DNA from: Cognataquiflexum rubidum
GTDB taxonomy: Bacteria; Bacteroidota; Bacteroidia; Cytophagales; Cyclobacteriaceae
Reading direction: 5' to 3'
Assembly (NCBI RefSeq): GCF_022538115.1
Contig: NZ_JAKZAL010000014.1
Coordinates: 89,339-153,338, forward strand
DNA: 64,000 nucleotides
Below, piece by piece: positions 32,445 to 42,330 of this stretch. Within the stretch, counting starts at the first letter, position 1; every line of letters starts with the position of its first letter. The position numbers were made by a program, and so were the translations under genes. The notes beneath the pieces were generated by a model. That model had not been told where the DNA came from. It made no database searches and saw nothing but the letters and a program-made list of their open reading frames with translations.

Positions 32445-34913
32445 TCAATCCAGATAATACACCCGCTTAACCCTGCTGCTGATATTGGTGAGCAACTCAT
32501 AGGGGATGGTTCCTATTCTTTCGGAAAGTTCTTTCAGGGAGATTCCCGGCCCATAGATAATCACTTCATCTCCTTCATTGGCCTCAATACCGCTGATATT
32601 GACCATGGTCATGTCCATGCAGACATTCCCGATGACAGGGGCTTTTTTGCCATGGACGAGGACAAAACCTTTGCCGTTGCTGAACCTACGGTCATAGCCG
32701 TCTGCATATCCCAAAGCTATGGTGGCGATTTTACCGTCTTCTTCCATGATTCCCTTTCTGCTGTACCCGATGCTTTGCCCTTTCGGGACGGATTTGATTT
32801 GGGAAATGGTGGTTTTCAGCGTACTGATAGATTTGAGATGGGATTCAAATTTTCCAGAGACCTCGACGCCATATAATCCGATTCCCAATCGGACCATGTC
32901 CATTTGGTATTCGGGAAATTGGATGATCCCTGCCGAATTAAGGGCATGACGCAGTGGTTTATAATCCAAGTTGGAACTGATGGCCTCGCACATACTGAGG
33001 AAGGAGCGAAGCTGTTCCAAAGAAAAATCCCTGTGAATAACTTCATCAGCTCCTACCAAATGCGTATACATGCTCCTAATCTCCAATTGTGGATAACTTT
33101 GGATCAAGGAAAGCAACCGTGGAATATGCTCGGGTTCAAAACCAAGCCTGTGCATGCCGGTATCCATGTCCAAATGGATCTTCATGTGGATAGCTCTATT
33201 TTGGCAGAATTTTCCCAACTGCTGAAAAAAATCAGGACTGTAGACCACTGGTTCTAGATCAAATTTTTCCAGGTGGATAAATGATTCCTGAACAGGATTG
33301 AGTACCATAATCGGCAATTGGATTCCTTCTTCCCGCAGGGCGACGCCTTCGTCAGTATAGGCCACAGCAAGGTAATCTGCACGTAATTGTTGGAGGTGAT
33401 TGGCGATTTCGGCTGCACCACCGCCATAAGCAAATGCCTTCACCATAACCATGACTTTGGTAGAGGGAAGAAGCTGGGTTTTATAAAAATTGTAATTATG
33501 TGTCAGCGCATTCAGGTTGATCTCTAAAGTCGTCCCATGAATCCTTTGCTGCAGCCTGTTGACAATGACCTCAAATCCGAATTTCCGCGCCCCAGTCACC
33601 AATACCAAATCATTCTCAAAATCTTCTTGCGAGACATGATGAAGCAGGGTTTCAGTATCGGCAAAAAAGACTGCTTTTCCTTCAAAGCTATCTTTTAAAG
33701 AGGTGATTTTTTCTCCGACACCGATCAGAAAATCAATCTGATAATGGGTAAGAAGATTCCCGACTTCTTTGTAGACTTCAGTTACATTTCCTACCTGAAG
33801 CATATCTGATAAAATCAGGACTTTTCTCCTTTTTGGCCTTTGGGCAGCCATAAAATCCAAAGCCAATCTCAATCCGGCTAAGTCATTGTTATACGTATCG
33901 TCGATAATCAGGCAATCGTTGATCCCCGGCTTCAGGGTAAGCCTCATCTCGACAGCTTTCAGGTGGTTGAGGCCTTCCTGAATCAATGACTCTTCAAGTC
34001 CCAATGAAAGAGCTGCTATAATCACATGGCGGATATTTTCCAAAGAAGCCTGGTCTCCAAAGGGTACAGAAAAAGTAAAAACGCTCAAATCGGGTTTCAT
34101 CAGCAGGATTTTGGATCGGTCTGATTCCTTTTTGACTGAAAGTGTGTAGTCTGCTCCTGAAGTATCTGACCAAGAAATGAGTTGTTTTTCGGCAAATCTG
34201 GAGGAAAGATGCGCATGGATTTTTTGATGGTCTTTCCGGTAAATGATGAATTCGCTTTGGACAAACAGCTTTGCTTTTTCTGCCAGTTTTTGTTCCATCG
34301 ATTCAAAACCTTCTTCATGGGCAGTTCCGATATTGGTATAAATCCCCATCTGAGGCCGAAGGATTGCCGCCAGTTTTTCCATTTCTCCAGGTTTGGAGAT
34401 TCCGGCCTCCATGATGGCTACCTGATGGTTTTGCTCGATTCCAAAAACTGAAAGCGGTACTCCTACTTGACTGTTGTAGCTTTTGGGGCTTTTTGCAACC
34501 GCATATTTCTGTCCCAAAACTTGCCCTAACCATTCTTTGACTATGGTTTTTCCATTGCTTCCTGTGATGCTTACCAATGGTCCGGCAAACAAAGAACGCT
34601 CATAAGCTGCCAATTGCTGCAGGGCTTGGTGTGGGTTATCCACAGCGATAAAGGTGCTGTCCTTGGTCAGGGATTCGGAAATAGGAATTCCTTTCTGTAT
34701 CAAAAAATTCCTCACTCCTTCTTGATATACAGGGGTGATAAATTCATGTCCGTCAAATTTTGCCCCTCTGAGGGCTACAAAAAGTGTTTTTGACGGCTCC
34801 AGGATATTTCTGGAATCAATGGAAATCCAACTCACCAGCGCTGAACCGGAATGGGAAATCAATTCCCCATTCACCAATTCGCTTATCTGTTGTGCCGTGA
34901 GAGATTGGATCAT
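32445..34913 (-). CDS. murF-alr: Bifunctional MurF / alanine racemase
   Basis: An 822-aa fusion of two wall-synthesis enzymes. The N-terminal half is MurF, which joins UDP-MurNAc-tripeptide to D-Ala-D-Ala: the ATP loop is SITGSNGKTIVKEW and NDLAGLRLALDFM lies in the central domain. The C-terminal half from about residue 455 is a PLP alanine racemase: VMVMVKAFAYGGG carries the cofactor lysine, and VNVCMDMTMVNIS-like and GYADGYDRRFSNG segments follow. Such fusions are characteristic of Bacteroidota. Third gene of the scpA-flippase-murF/alr operon. Two perfect DnaA boxes (33088, 34636) lie inside. Confidence 0.94.
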   Translation of the reverse strand: MIQSLTAQQISELVNGELISHSGSALVSWISIDSRNILEPSKTLFVALRGAKFDGHEFITPVYQEGVRNFLIQKGIPISESLTKDSTFIAVDNPHQALQQLAAYERSLFAGPLVSITGSNGKTIVKEWLGQVLGQKYAVAKSPKSYNSQVGVPLSVFGIEQNHQVAIMEAGISKPGEMEKLAAILRPQMGIYTNIGTAHEEGFESMEQKLAEKAKLFVQSEFIIYRKDHQKIHAHLSSRFAEKQLISWSDTSGADYTLSVKKESDRSKILLMKPDLSVFTFSVPFGDQASLENIRHVIIAALSLGLEESLIQEGLNHLKAVEMRLTLKPGINDCLIIDDTYNNDLAGLRLALDFMAAQRPKRRKVLILSDMLQVGNVTEVYKEVGNLLTHYQIDFLIGVGEKITSLKDSFEGKAVFFADTETLLHHVSQEDFENDLVLVTGARKFGFEVIVNRLQQRIHGTTLEINLNALTHNYNFYKTQLLPSTKVMVMVKAFAYGGGAAEIANHLQQLRADYLAVAYTDEGVALREEGIQLPIMVLNPVQESFIHLEKFDLEPVVYSPDFFQQLGKFCQNRAIHMKIHLDMDTGMHRLGFEPEHIPRLLSLIQSYPQLEIRSMYTHLVGADEVIHRDFSLEQLRSFLSMCEAISSNLDYKPLRHALNSAGIIQFPEYQMDMVRLGIGLYGVEVSGKFESHLKSISTLKTTISQIKSVPKGQSIGYSRKGIMEEDGKIATIALGYADGYDRRFSNGKGFVLVHGKKAPVIGNVCMDMTMVNISGIEANEGDEVIIYGPGISLKELSERIGTIPYELLTNISSRVKRVYYLD

Positions 34914-34937
34914 AGGATAAAGTTAAGAATTTGGGAT

Positions 34938-35993
34938 TTACTCTTCTTTCTTTTTGAAAAACACCTGCTTGATCCATCTTGGTAAGAAAATAGCTCCTAA
35001 TATCAAATAAGGATAGTAAGAAAGCATTCTCCAAAGAATACTCGTCACGAAAGTGTAGCCATTCAAGAATTCTGCAAAGAATTGCCCGAAGAAGAACTCT
35101 GCGGTACCACTACTTCCCGGTGTCGGCGAAATCATCATCACGATCCACATGATGACTTGTCTGGCAAAAATCACCACATGCTCACTGACAGTTAAACTTT
35201 CATAAGCACCTATCAGCGCATTGAGCATAAGATATCTTGAACTCCAGATAAATATGGTTGCGCCTATGATGGTCAGCCAATATTTGTAGTTTTTGCCAAT
35301 CAGCTCCTTGGAAGCCTCAATGATTTGATTGCCGAATTCATTGGCCGAATATTTCCATTTTCTAAGCCATTTGATAGAAAAAATCTTTAACAAAACCCAC
35401 TTGAATACCCTTGGTTTGTAAAATAGTGCCAAAGCCATAACCAAAGAATAGGAGGCATAAAGGCCATAACTGATCCAAAACAAGACTTCAAGACTTCTGC
35501 CAAGTCTCATTTCCATCATCCTGCTTGCCGGGAAAATATTGCCCTGTGCAAAATACAGGATAATGGGTGCACCGATTACAAAGAAAAGATTATCCAGAAT
35601 AGCCGTCAACATCACATAAGCAATGGCTTTGCCGAGTTTGATTCCTTCTTTATTCAAAATGAAAATTGCTACTGCAGAGCCTCCCACTACAGAGGGAGTT
35701 ACAGCTGAAGAAAACTCCCATAGGATGACGACATATAGGGCTCTAGACCAAGTCAGGTGCTGATCCGTGACTACCCTGATCCGATACATGTAGCCAATAT
35801 CACGGCAAAGAATAACCACTATAGCCAACAAAATCCACCAGATTGACCCATCAAAAACACCCTTCAGGGTTTGTGCATTGATACTCGGATCGAGATAAAA
35901 CATCAAAAAAACAATGCCTAGACCAATAATCACCGGAAACCAGACCTTATTCGGGTTGAGGGTTGCAAAAATCTGCTTATTATCTAGTTTCAT
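34938..35993 (-). CDS. Flippase-like membrane protein (LPG synthase TM-region family)
   Basis: A 351-aa integral membrane protein with about seven helices, matching the UPF0104/lysylphosphatidylglycerol synthase transmembrane-region family. Features are LYVVILWEFSSAVTPSVVGGSAVAIFIL and PTPGSSGTAEFFFG, the conserved paired loops. Family members act as lipid flippases or membrane parts of aminoacyl-lipid enzymes. It lies 3 bp after scpA and 24 bp before murF-alr, so all three are co-transcribed. Confidence 0.85.
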   Translation of the reverse strand: MKLDNKQIFATLNPNKVWFPVIIGLGIVFLMFYLDPSINAQTLKGVFDGSIWWILLAIVVILCRDIGYMYRIRVVTDQHLTWSRALYVVILWEFSSAVTPSVVGGSAVAIFILNKEGIKLGKAIAYVMLTAILDNLFFVIGAPIILYFAQGNIFPASRMMEMRLGRSLEVLFWISYGLYASYSLVMALALFYKPRVFKWVLLKIFSIKWLRKWKYSANEFGNQIIEASKELIGKNYKYWLTIIGATIFIWSSRYLMLNALIGAYESLTVSEHVVIFARQVIMWIVMMISPTPGSSGTAEFFFGQFFAEFLNGYTFVTSILWRMLSYYPYLILGAIFLPRWIKQVFFKKKEE

Positions 35994-35996
35994 ATC

Positions 35997-36746
35997 CTAT
36001 ACCGAAGGAACCGTTTCCTGCTTCTCTACCCAAAAATTGTTGAACCCTTCTCCTATTGTAATGGTAACCATAGATAATTGTAATAATTCCAAAATCGCTA
36101 AAAAAGTATAAATAACAAAGATTTTTTCCGGCTTGTAGCTGATAAATTCAGTAAAAGGGACCCGGTTTTTTAGCAACATTTTTTCGAGAACAAAGTCTTT
36201 TTGCTGCTCGATGGTATATGGATACTGTATGACGGTATGTTTTGTTTCATCTGTCCTAGAACTGTATTTGGACATCACCTTTTGGAATACCTTCAAAAGC
36301 TTATAAAGATCTAAGTCCTGCATCTCTGCATCAACATCATCTGCCTTTGCCAGCTGTTTGATTTCTGACATTACATTACCTCTTTGCTCTTTTGCAAGGC
36401 GTGTTTCCTCCAGTTTTGCAAGTTCAAGGATGACGGATTTGTATTTTTTATATTCCAATAAATGTCGGATCAATTCTTCCCTCGGATCTATCTCAGACCC
36501 ATTTTCGTCCAATTCGGGACGGGGAATCAGCATTTTTGATTTTATTTTCATCAATGTGGCCGCAAAAAGGATAAAATCACTTGCCACCTCAATTTCCATT
36601 TTTTCCAGATGGTGGATATAATCAAGAAAATCCTGCGTGATTTTTGAAATCGGGATATCATAAATGTCAAGTTCATCCCGTTCGATGAAAAAGAGCATCA
36701 AATCGAATGGACCTTCGAAAAGTGGTAATTTGATTTCAAAACTCAC
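35997..36746 (-). CDS. scpA: Segregation and condensation protein A (ScpA)
   Basis: A 249-aa kleisin that bridges the SMC ATPase heads for chromosome condensation. The N-terminal LPLFEGPFDLMLFFIERDELDIYDIPISKIT is the family signature, followed by FILFAATLMKIKSKMLIP. The C-terminal winged-helix part is shorter and less clear, as usual. Start is GTG 36746. First gene of the operon with the flippase and murF-alr. scpB is not in the window. Confidence 0.93.
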   Translation of the reverse strand: MSFEIKLPLFEGPFDLMLFFIERDELDIYDIPISKITQDFLDYIHHLEKMEIEVASDFILFAATLMKIKSKMLIPRPELDENGSEIDPREELIRHLLEYKKYKSVILELAKLEETRLAKEQRGNVMSEIKQLAKADDVDAEMQDLDLYKLLKVFQKVMSKYSSRTDETKHTVIQYPYTIEQQKDFVLEKMLLKNRVPFTEFISYKPEKIFVIYTFLAILELLQLSMVTITIGEGFNNFWVEKQETVPSV

Positions 36747-36766
36747 TGTAAACTATTTTATTTTCT

Positions 36767-36774
36767 TAATTTTG
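36767..36774 (+). promoter_or_regulatory. Candidate -7 box for dxs
   Basis: TAATTTTG matches TAnnTTTG exactly, in the 182-bp gap between the divergent scpA and dxs genes. It implies a leader of about 150 nt for dxs. No good -33 TTG was found. Confidence 0.35.
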
Positions 36775-36928
36775 CACCTCAATCTTGTCCAAAGATATCC
36801 AAATAATGGTAATTTATTCATTTGGCGCACAAAAAGACCCTTCTTGATCCGGACTGGATTCAAAAAATTATCGAAAAACAATTGGGGTTGACAAATGTTA
36901 ATTACCTTTATTAAGAACCGCTTCGCTG

Positions 36929-38845
36929 ATGATCATAAAACCAGGCAAATTACTCTCAAAGATCGATTCACCCACCGATCTCAAAAAGCTTTCTAAAGAC
37001 CAATTGGTACAAATCTGTGACGAACTCAGACAGTTTATCGTTGATAACGTGTCCGTCTATGGGGGGCATTTTGGCGCCAGCCTTGGAGTAGTGGAGCTTA
37101 CGGTAGCCTTACATTATGTACTCAATACCCCTGAAGACCAGCTTGTTTGGGATGTAGGGCATCAGGCATATGGCCACAAAATTTTGACAGGAAGAAAAGG
37201 GGAATTCCATACCAACAGACTCTATGGAGGCCTCTCAGGTTTTCCAAAAAGAAAGGAAAGTGAATACGATACCTTCGGAGTTGGGCATTCGAGTACCTCA
37301 ATATCTGCGGCATTGGGTATGGCTGTAGCTTCAAAATATAAAGGTGATACCAAAAAACAACATGTTGCTGTCATCGGTGACGGTTCCATGACAGGTGGAA
37401 TGGCATTTGAAGCCATGAACCATGCCGGTGTTTCGGACACCAACATGCTCATTATCCTGAATGACAACTGCATGTCTATAGACCCTAATGTCGGAGCACT
37501 CAAGGATTATCTGACTGACATTACCACATCCCATACTTACAATAAAGTCAAAGACGAGGTTTGGAACTTGCTCGGCAAAATTTCAATGTTCGGCTCTTCA
37601 GCCCAGGATATTGTATCCAAAGTGGAGGGAGCGATCAAATCTGCCGTGTTGAAACAAAGCAATCTTTTTGAATCTTTGAATCTTAGGTATTTTGGTCCTG
37701 TGGATGGGCATGATGTCCATCATTTGGTGGAAATCTTGGCTGATTTGAGGGATATCCCGGGTCCAAAAATTCTTCATTGTATCACCGTCAAAGGGAAAGG
37801 ATATGCCCCGGCCGAAACCGGCAACAAAACCACTTGGCATGCTCCGGGACTTTTTGATAAGGTGACAGGTGAGATATACAAAAAAATCCCTACAACTCCC
37901 CAAGCTCCGAAATACCAAGATGTATTTGGCCATACGATAGTCGAATTGGCAAAGGAAAATGACAAAATTATGGGGGTAACCCCGGCAATGCCTTCCGGTT
38001 CGTCGATGAATATCATGATGAAAGAAATGTCTGACAGGGCTTTTGATGTGGGAATTGCGGAGCAACATGCGGTTACCTTCTCAGCAGGATTGGCTACTCA
38101 GGGTTTGATTCCCTTTTGCAATATCTACAGTTCATTCATGCAAAGGGCGTATGACCAGGTAATCCACGACGTATGTCTACAAAATCTTCAGGTAGTGTTC
38201 TGCTTGGACAGAGCGGGCTTCGCCGGTGCTGACGGCCCTACACACCATGGAGCTTATGATATTTCATTTTTTAGATGTATCCCAAATCTCGTGGTTTCTT
38301 CTCCTATGGATGAGGAGGAATTGAGAAACCTGATGTACACCGCCACCAAATTTGAAGGACCTTTTTCCATCAGATACCCAAGAGGTCAGGGCGTGATGGT
38401 GGATTGGAAAACTCCCTTGAGGGAAATTCCGATCGGGCAGGGCAGAATTATCAAGGAAGGTGAAGATGTCGCCATTTTGACGATTGGCCATATTGGAAAT
38501 TATGCGATTACTGCCTGCGAAATGCTTGAAAAAGAGGGATTCAATCCTGCCCATTATGACTTGAGATTTGTCAAACCACTCGATGAGGCCATGTTGCACG
38601 AGGTTTTTGGTAAATTCAAGAAAGTAGTGACCGTAGAGGATGGCTGTCTGATGGGCGGATTTGGCTCCGCAGTGTTGGAGTGGATGGTGGACAACGGCTA
38701 CCAAGCACAAGTCAAAAGACTTGGTATCCCGGACAGGATTGTAGAGCATGGAGAGCAAATCGAGCTCCACAGAGAGTGCGGCTTTGACCCTGAAGGTATC
38801 GCAAATGCTGTAAAGCAGATGGCAGAGTCTGTGGTGGAAAAGTAA
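36929..38845 (+). CDS. dxs: 1-deoxy-D-xylulose-5-phosphate synthase
   Basis: A 638-aa thiamine-diphosphate enzyme joining pyruvate and glyceraldehyde 3-phosphate, the first step of the MEP isoprenoid pathway. The TPP-binding region is GDGSMTGGMAFEAMNHAG with NDN after it, the catalytic Glu is in GIAEQHAVTFSAG, and the C-terminal domain has SIRYPRGQG. GGHFGASLGVVELTVALHYV at the N-terminus is diagnostic for Dxs. Length is normal. ATG start. A 12-bp stem hairpin lies about 140 bp after its stop. Confidence 0.95.
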   Translation: MIIKPGKLLSKIDSPTDLKKLSKDQLVQICDELRQFIVDNVSVYGGHFGASLGVVELTVALHYVLNTPEDQLVWDVGHQAYGHKILTGRKGEFHTNRLYGGLSGFPKRKESEYDTFGVGHSSTSISAALGMAVASKYKGDTKKQHVAVIGDGSMTGGMAFEAMNHAGVSDTNMLIILNDNCMSIDPNVGALKDYLTDITTSHTYNKVKDEVWNLLGKISMFGSSAQDIVSKVEGAIKSAVLKQSNLFESLNLRYFGPVDGHDVHHLVEILADLRDIPGPKILHCITVKGKGYAPAETGNKTTWHAPGLFDKVTGEIYKKIPTTPQAPKYQDVFGHTIVELAKENDKIMGVTPAMPSGSSMNIMMKEMSDRAFDVGIAEQHAVTFSAGLATQGLIPFCNIYSSFMQRAYDQVIHDVCLQNLQVVFCLDRAGFAGADGPTHHGAYDISFFRCIPNLVVSSPMDEEELRNLMYTATKFEGPFSIRYPRGQGVMVDWKTPLREIPIGQGRIIKEGEDVAILTIGHIGNYAITACEMLEKEGFNPAHYDLRFVKPLDEAMLHEVFGKFKKVVTVEDGCLMGGFGSAVLEWMVDNGYQAQVKRLGIPDRIVEHGEQIELHRECGFDPEGIANAVKQMAESVVEK

Positions 38846-38986
38846 TCGGTTTTATTATATGCCGAAAATTATTAGTGGGTTTAATTTCGTTTGTCTTTCT
38901 CTGATTTTGACGCAAGGTTATTATAAAAAAAGGCCAAACATCCCACTTCAAAAATCGGATTCAATCTTTCAGCCATTTTATTGACT

Positions 38987-39020
38987 GATACAAAAGATAT
39001 CAAATAGGATCTTTTGTATC
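38987..39020. terminator. Perfect 12-bp stem hairpin downstream of dxs
   Basis: GATACAAAAGAT pairs perfectly with ATCTTTTGTATC over a 10-nt loop. It is T-poor afterwards, so it may be a terminator or an RNA-stability element between dxs and the DUF2442 remnant. Confidence 0.6.
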
Positions 39021-39068
39021 CTTTGTTACTTTGTGGTTAATCCGTTTTTAATTGTTTTGTATTTCCGT

Positions 39069-39302
39069 ATGAATACTTTGGTAATCAATAAATCTGCTTT
39101 AGCTAAGGATGTTTGGTTCAATGAATCAATGATGTTTATCCTATTGTAAGATGGAAGGGAAATTGGTGTTCCGTTGGAATGGTTTCCAAGATTAAGGGAT
39201 TCAAACAAAGAAGATTTAAAAAAATGGAGGTTGATAGGTGATGGAGAAGGGATTCGTTGGGAGGATTTAGATGAGGATATTTTAGTAGAAGCACTATTAT
39301 GA
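39069..39302 (+). pseudogene. DUF2442 gene broken by one in-frame stop
   Basis: From ATG 39069 the frame reads a DUF2442 protein of 77 residues. KDVWFNESMMFILL is interrupted by TAA at 39147-39149, then continues as DGREIGVPLEWFPRLRDS, KKWRLIGDGEGIRWEDLDED and ILVEALL to TGA at 39302. The missing residue is probably serine (TCA to TAA). No other damage is seen, so the loss is recent. It is a different subfamily from the copy at 5849. No DUF4160 partner is adjacent. Confidence 0.85.
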
Positions 39303-39306
39303 GTAA

Positions 39307-40068
39307 ATGATCAATTTTGTTTCATTCGGCCAAGGCAAGCCTCTCATTCTTATCCATGGATTCTGTGAATCCAAAGAAATGTGGATAACTTTTTCCCAGG
39401 AATTGGCCAAAACCCATACTGTTTATTGTATCGATCTACCCGGTTTTGGTGAAAGTCCTTTGCAACAGGATAGCATAACATTAGAGGAAGTTGCGGTTAT
39501 GCTTCATGACTGGATGGAAGAAAACAGGATCTACCACCCAACTGTGATCGGACATTCCTTGGGTGGGTACATTACCTTGGCTTTGGCCGAGCTGATGGGA
39601 AATGGTTTGGCTGCGATAGGGCTTTTCCATTCCACGGCTTTCCCCGATGATGCCGAAAAAAAGAAAACCCGCAACAAAACCATCACTTTTATCAAAAAGC
39701 ATGGTGTGTATAAGTTTATAGATTCATTCGTTCCCCCACTTTTTAGCGAACAGCATCGGATTACCCATAAAAATAGAATTGAAGAATTGACTGCCTTGGG
39801 AAAGAAAAGCTCCAAGAAAGGAGTACTTGGCTATTTGGCAGCGATGCGGGACAGAAAAGACCGTATGGAAGTTTGGAAGAACTTCAACGGGAAGAAGCTG
39901 ATGATCGCAGGAGTTTTGGATGGGGCGGTCAAGATTGAGGGCAGCCGCATGCACAAACCCTATACCGATGATTACTTTGAACTCCAAGAGGTCGGCCACA
40001 TGGGGATGTTTGAGGCTGAACAAGAAACCTTAATCATCCTCCAAGAATTTCTAAAGAAACTGGGATAG
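39307..40068 (+). CDS. Alpha/beta-hydrolase
   Basis: A 253-aa alpha/beta-hydrolase. The oxyanion region is LILIHGFCESKEMW, the nucleophile elbow is GHSLGGY with the catalytic serine, and the catalytic histidine is in VGHMGMFE. The acid is probably the Asp in AGVLDGAV. The fold covers esterases, lipases and C-C hydrolases; specificity is not readable. It starts 4 bp after the DUF2442 remnant. A perfect DnaA box lies at 39380-39388. Confidence 0.85.
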   Translation: MINFVSFGQGKPLILIHGFCESKEMWITFSQELAKTHTVYCIDLPGFGESPLQQDSITLEEVAVMLHDWMEENRIYHPTVIGHSLGGYITLALAELMGNGLAAIGLFHSTAFPDDAEKKKTRNKTITFIKKHGVYKFIDSFVPPLFSEQHRITHKNRIEELTALGKKSSKKGVLGYLAAMRDRKDRMEVWKNFNGKKLMIAGVLDGAVKIEGSRMHKPYTDDYFELQEVGHMGMFEAEQETLIILQEFLKKLG

Positions 40069-40070
40069 CT

Positions 40071-41519
40071 TTAATTTTTAACAGCCACCCCTTTCTCCCG
40101 AATAGAGAAAGCCACAATAGGATGTGGATAATTTGCACCCAAATGAACGCCGTAAGATCTCAACTCGTTTTTTGTTATAGAATCCGGCTGATGAATATCA
40201 AAGCCCGGAATTTTGCTAAGTTCAGGAATCCAATGCCTGATATACTCTCCCTTTTTGTCATAATTGTTGGCTTGTTTCAGGATATTGAAATACCTGTTTT
40301 CCCTAGGGTCATTGCCCACGCCTGCGACATACATCCAATTACCCCAATTGGAACAGACATCATAGTCTATCAGTTGGCTCTCAAAATACATGGCACCCCA
40401 ACGCCAATCTATTCCCAGATCATTGACAAGAAAGGAAGCAACGTTTTGACGGCCACGGTTTGACATAAATCCGGTAGCATTGAGTTCCCTCATATTGGAA
40501 TCTACAAATGGGATGCCTGTGGTTCCTTCAGCCCAATTCCAAAATAGTTTTTCATCTTTTCTCCAGTTATCCACATGTTTTTTTATGCCCTGAACCTGAA
40601 AAATTTTGCTGCCATGTTTTTTGCTGATAAACCTGAAGTAATCTCTCCAGATCAATTCAAAAACCAGCCAATAGGTAGAGTCATTCTTTTTCCTTTCTTT
40701 TTCGTAACGCTGAACTTCCTCATAAATATACCGAGGTGATAGACAGCCCAAAGCCAGCCATGCAGAAAATTTGCTGCTGTAGTCGGGGCCCAACAACCCA
40801 TTACGGGTTTCTTTATAGGTCTTCAGACAGTCATTTTCCCAAAAATAAGTTTGAAGCCTTTGTATGCCCGCAGACTCACCTCCTGAAAATGGCAAAACTC
40901 CCTTTTTGGAATTAATCGGTTCTTGTAATCCCAATGTGGATAACCCGGGAATATATCCCAAATCAAGTTCTGTTTCAGGGAAATTGATCTTTTCTGGTTT
41001 TTGAAGAGTCTTCCTTACAGTACTGAACTTTTCGCATTCTTTTCTGAATTGGGTAAAAACCTCAGGCGTTTGATTTACAGGAAAAGGTAAGTCTTCCATA
41101 TGGAATAGCGTACTCTGCCAAAAAGACCTGGTTTGAATCCCTTTTTTCCAGAGGGCATTTTCAAGAGTGTTTTCCACATTTTTTTCTTCCTGAGTCACTT
41201 CTTCTGAAAAATATACAGCCTCTACTTGAAGTTCCTCAGCCAAAATAGGAATTACTTCTTCGGGTTTGCCTATCCTCACTATAAGATTTGCTTTGATTCC
41301 AATAAGGTTTGATCGAAGGTTATCCACAGCCTCGAGGAGAAATTTTGCCCTAAATGCCCCTGTTTTTTGAATTCCCAATTCCACTTCGCCAAATTGTCTC
41401 GGATCAAAGCAATACACAGGAATAATTTCAGAGGACTCTTTACATGCCGAGAATAAGGCTGTGTGGTCATGCAGCCTTAAGTCATTTTTAAACCAAACTA
41501 TTACTCTCTTGTATTTCAT
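40071..41519 (-). CDS. DASH-family cryptochrome
   Basis: A 482-aa cryptochrome/photolyase of the DASH branch. The N-terminal photolyase domain starts VIVWFKNDLRLHDHTAL. The FAD domain shows LIWRDYFRFISKKHG, GTTGIPFVDSNMRELNATGFMSNRGRQ and VCSNWGNWMYVAGVGNDP. DASH proteins bind FAD and methenyltetrahydrofolate and repair single-stranded or looped cyclobutane dimers, possibly with a signalling role. Convergent with the hydrolase gene. It contains three exact DnaA boxes on the reverse or forward strand. Confidence 0.93.
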   Translation of the reverse strand: MKYKRVIVWFKNDLRLHDHTALFSACKESSEIIPVYCFDPRQFGEVELGIQKTGAFRAKFLLEAVDNLRSNLIGIKANLIVRIGKPEEVIPILAEELQVEAVYFSEEVTQEEKNVENTLENALWKKGIQTRSFWQSTLFHMEDLPFPVNQTPEVFTQFRKECEKFSTVRKTLQKPEKINFPETELDLGYIPGLSTLGLQEPINSKKGVLPFSGGESAGIQRLQTYFWENDCLKTYKETRNGLLGPDYSSKFSAWLALGCLSPRYIYEEVQRYEKERKKNDSTYWLVFELIWRDYFRFISKKHGSKIFQVQGIKKHVDNWRKDEKLFWNWAEGTTGIPFVDSNMRELNATGFMSNRGRQNVASFLVNDLGIDWRWGAMYFESQLIDYDVCSNWGNWMYVAGVGNDPRENRYFNILKQANNYDKKGEYIRHWIPELSKIPGFDIHQPDSITKNELRSYGVHLGANYPHPIVAFSIREKGVAVKN

Positions 41520-41622
41520 TTGTCTTTCGAACGCCCTGTGGAATGAAAGTGTTTGGCCAAAACCCGTATATTGTATGCTTCTTCAGCATTAAATTTTCTG
41601 TTATCCACTATTAATTTCTATT

Positions 41623-42207
41623 ATGAAATCTTATTTGCTAGTAATTCTATTTGTCTTGGTCAGCTTCCGTATTTGCGCCCAAGAAAAACCGGCCAACCAA
41701 ATCTTTTGGGAATCCCTTGCCCAACATTGTGGCAAATCATTCGAAGGGTACGTGACTACACCCATTTCTGAAAATGATCCATTTGCCGGAAAAAAGCTAG
41801 TTATGCATGTCGTGGATTGTGGTGATGGATTTATCCACATTCCTTTTTTTGTGGGAGAAGACAAATCCCGAACATGGGTATTGACCATGCAAGATGGTTT
41901 GATCAAATTGAAACATGACCACAGACATGAAGATGGGTCGCCTGACAAAGTCACCCAATACGGAGGAATTGCATCCAACACGGGCATGGCGGGAATCCAG
42001 TTTTTCCCCGCAGACCAAGAAACCGCAGATTTGATTCCCGTATCAGCCACCAATGTGTGGTGGATAACTTTAGATGAAACCTCTTTTACCTATAATTTGA
42101 GAAGGATGGGAACAGACCGCTTCTTTTCTGTAAAATTTGACTTGACCAAGGAAGTTGAAAGCCCTGGTCCGGCATGGGGTTGGGAAAAGCAGGTGCCGAA
42201 GTTGTAA
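41623..42207 (+). CDS. Secreted protein of unknown function
   Basis: A 194-aa protein with a signal peptide (residues 1-19, ending CAQ). The mature part has a conserved-looking sequence (IFWESLAQHCGKSFEGYV, then KLVMHVVDCGDGFIHIPF and KLKHDHRHEDGSPD) but no family I can name. Two cysteine-containing segments could form a disulfide. ATG start. A perfect DnaA box lies within at 41831. Confidence 0.7.
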   Translation: MKSYLLVILFVLVSFRICAQEKPANQIFWESLAQHCGKSFEGYVTTPISENDPFAGKKLVMHVVDCGDGFIHIPFFVGEDKSRTWVLTMQDGLIKLKHDHRHEDGSPDKVTQYGGIASNTGMAGIQFFPADQETADLIPVSATNVWWITLDETSFTYNLRRMGTDRFFSVKFDLTKEVESPGPAWGWEKQVPKL

Positions 42208-42330
42208 ACAAAATAGAACCTTCATTCCTTGAAAGGAGGAATGTGGTTATGACAAAGATTTTTCTTACCTTATAAGTAGAATATCTTTCTGTTTTCCAAA
42301 ATTCGGATTTGATTTCAATTCCAAAAAGAA

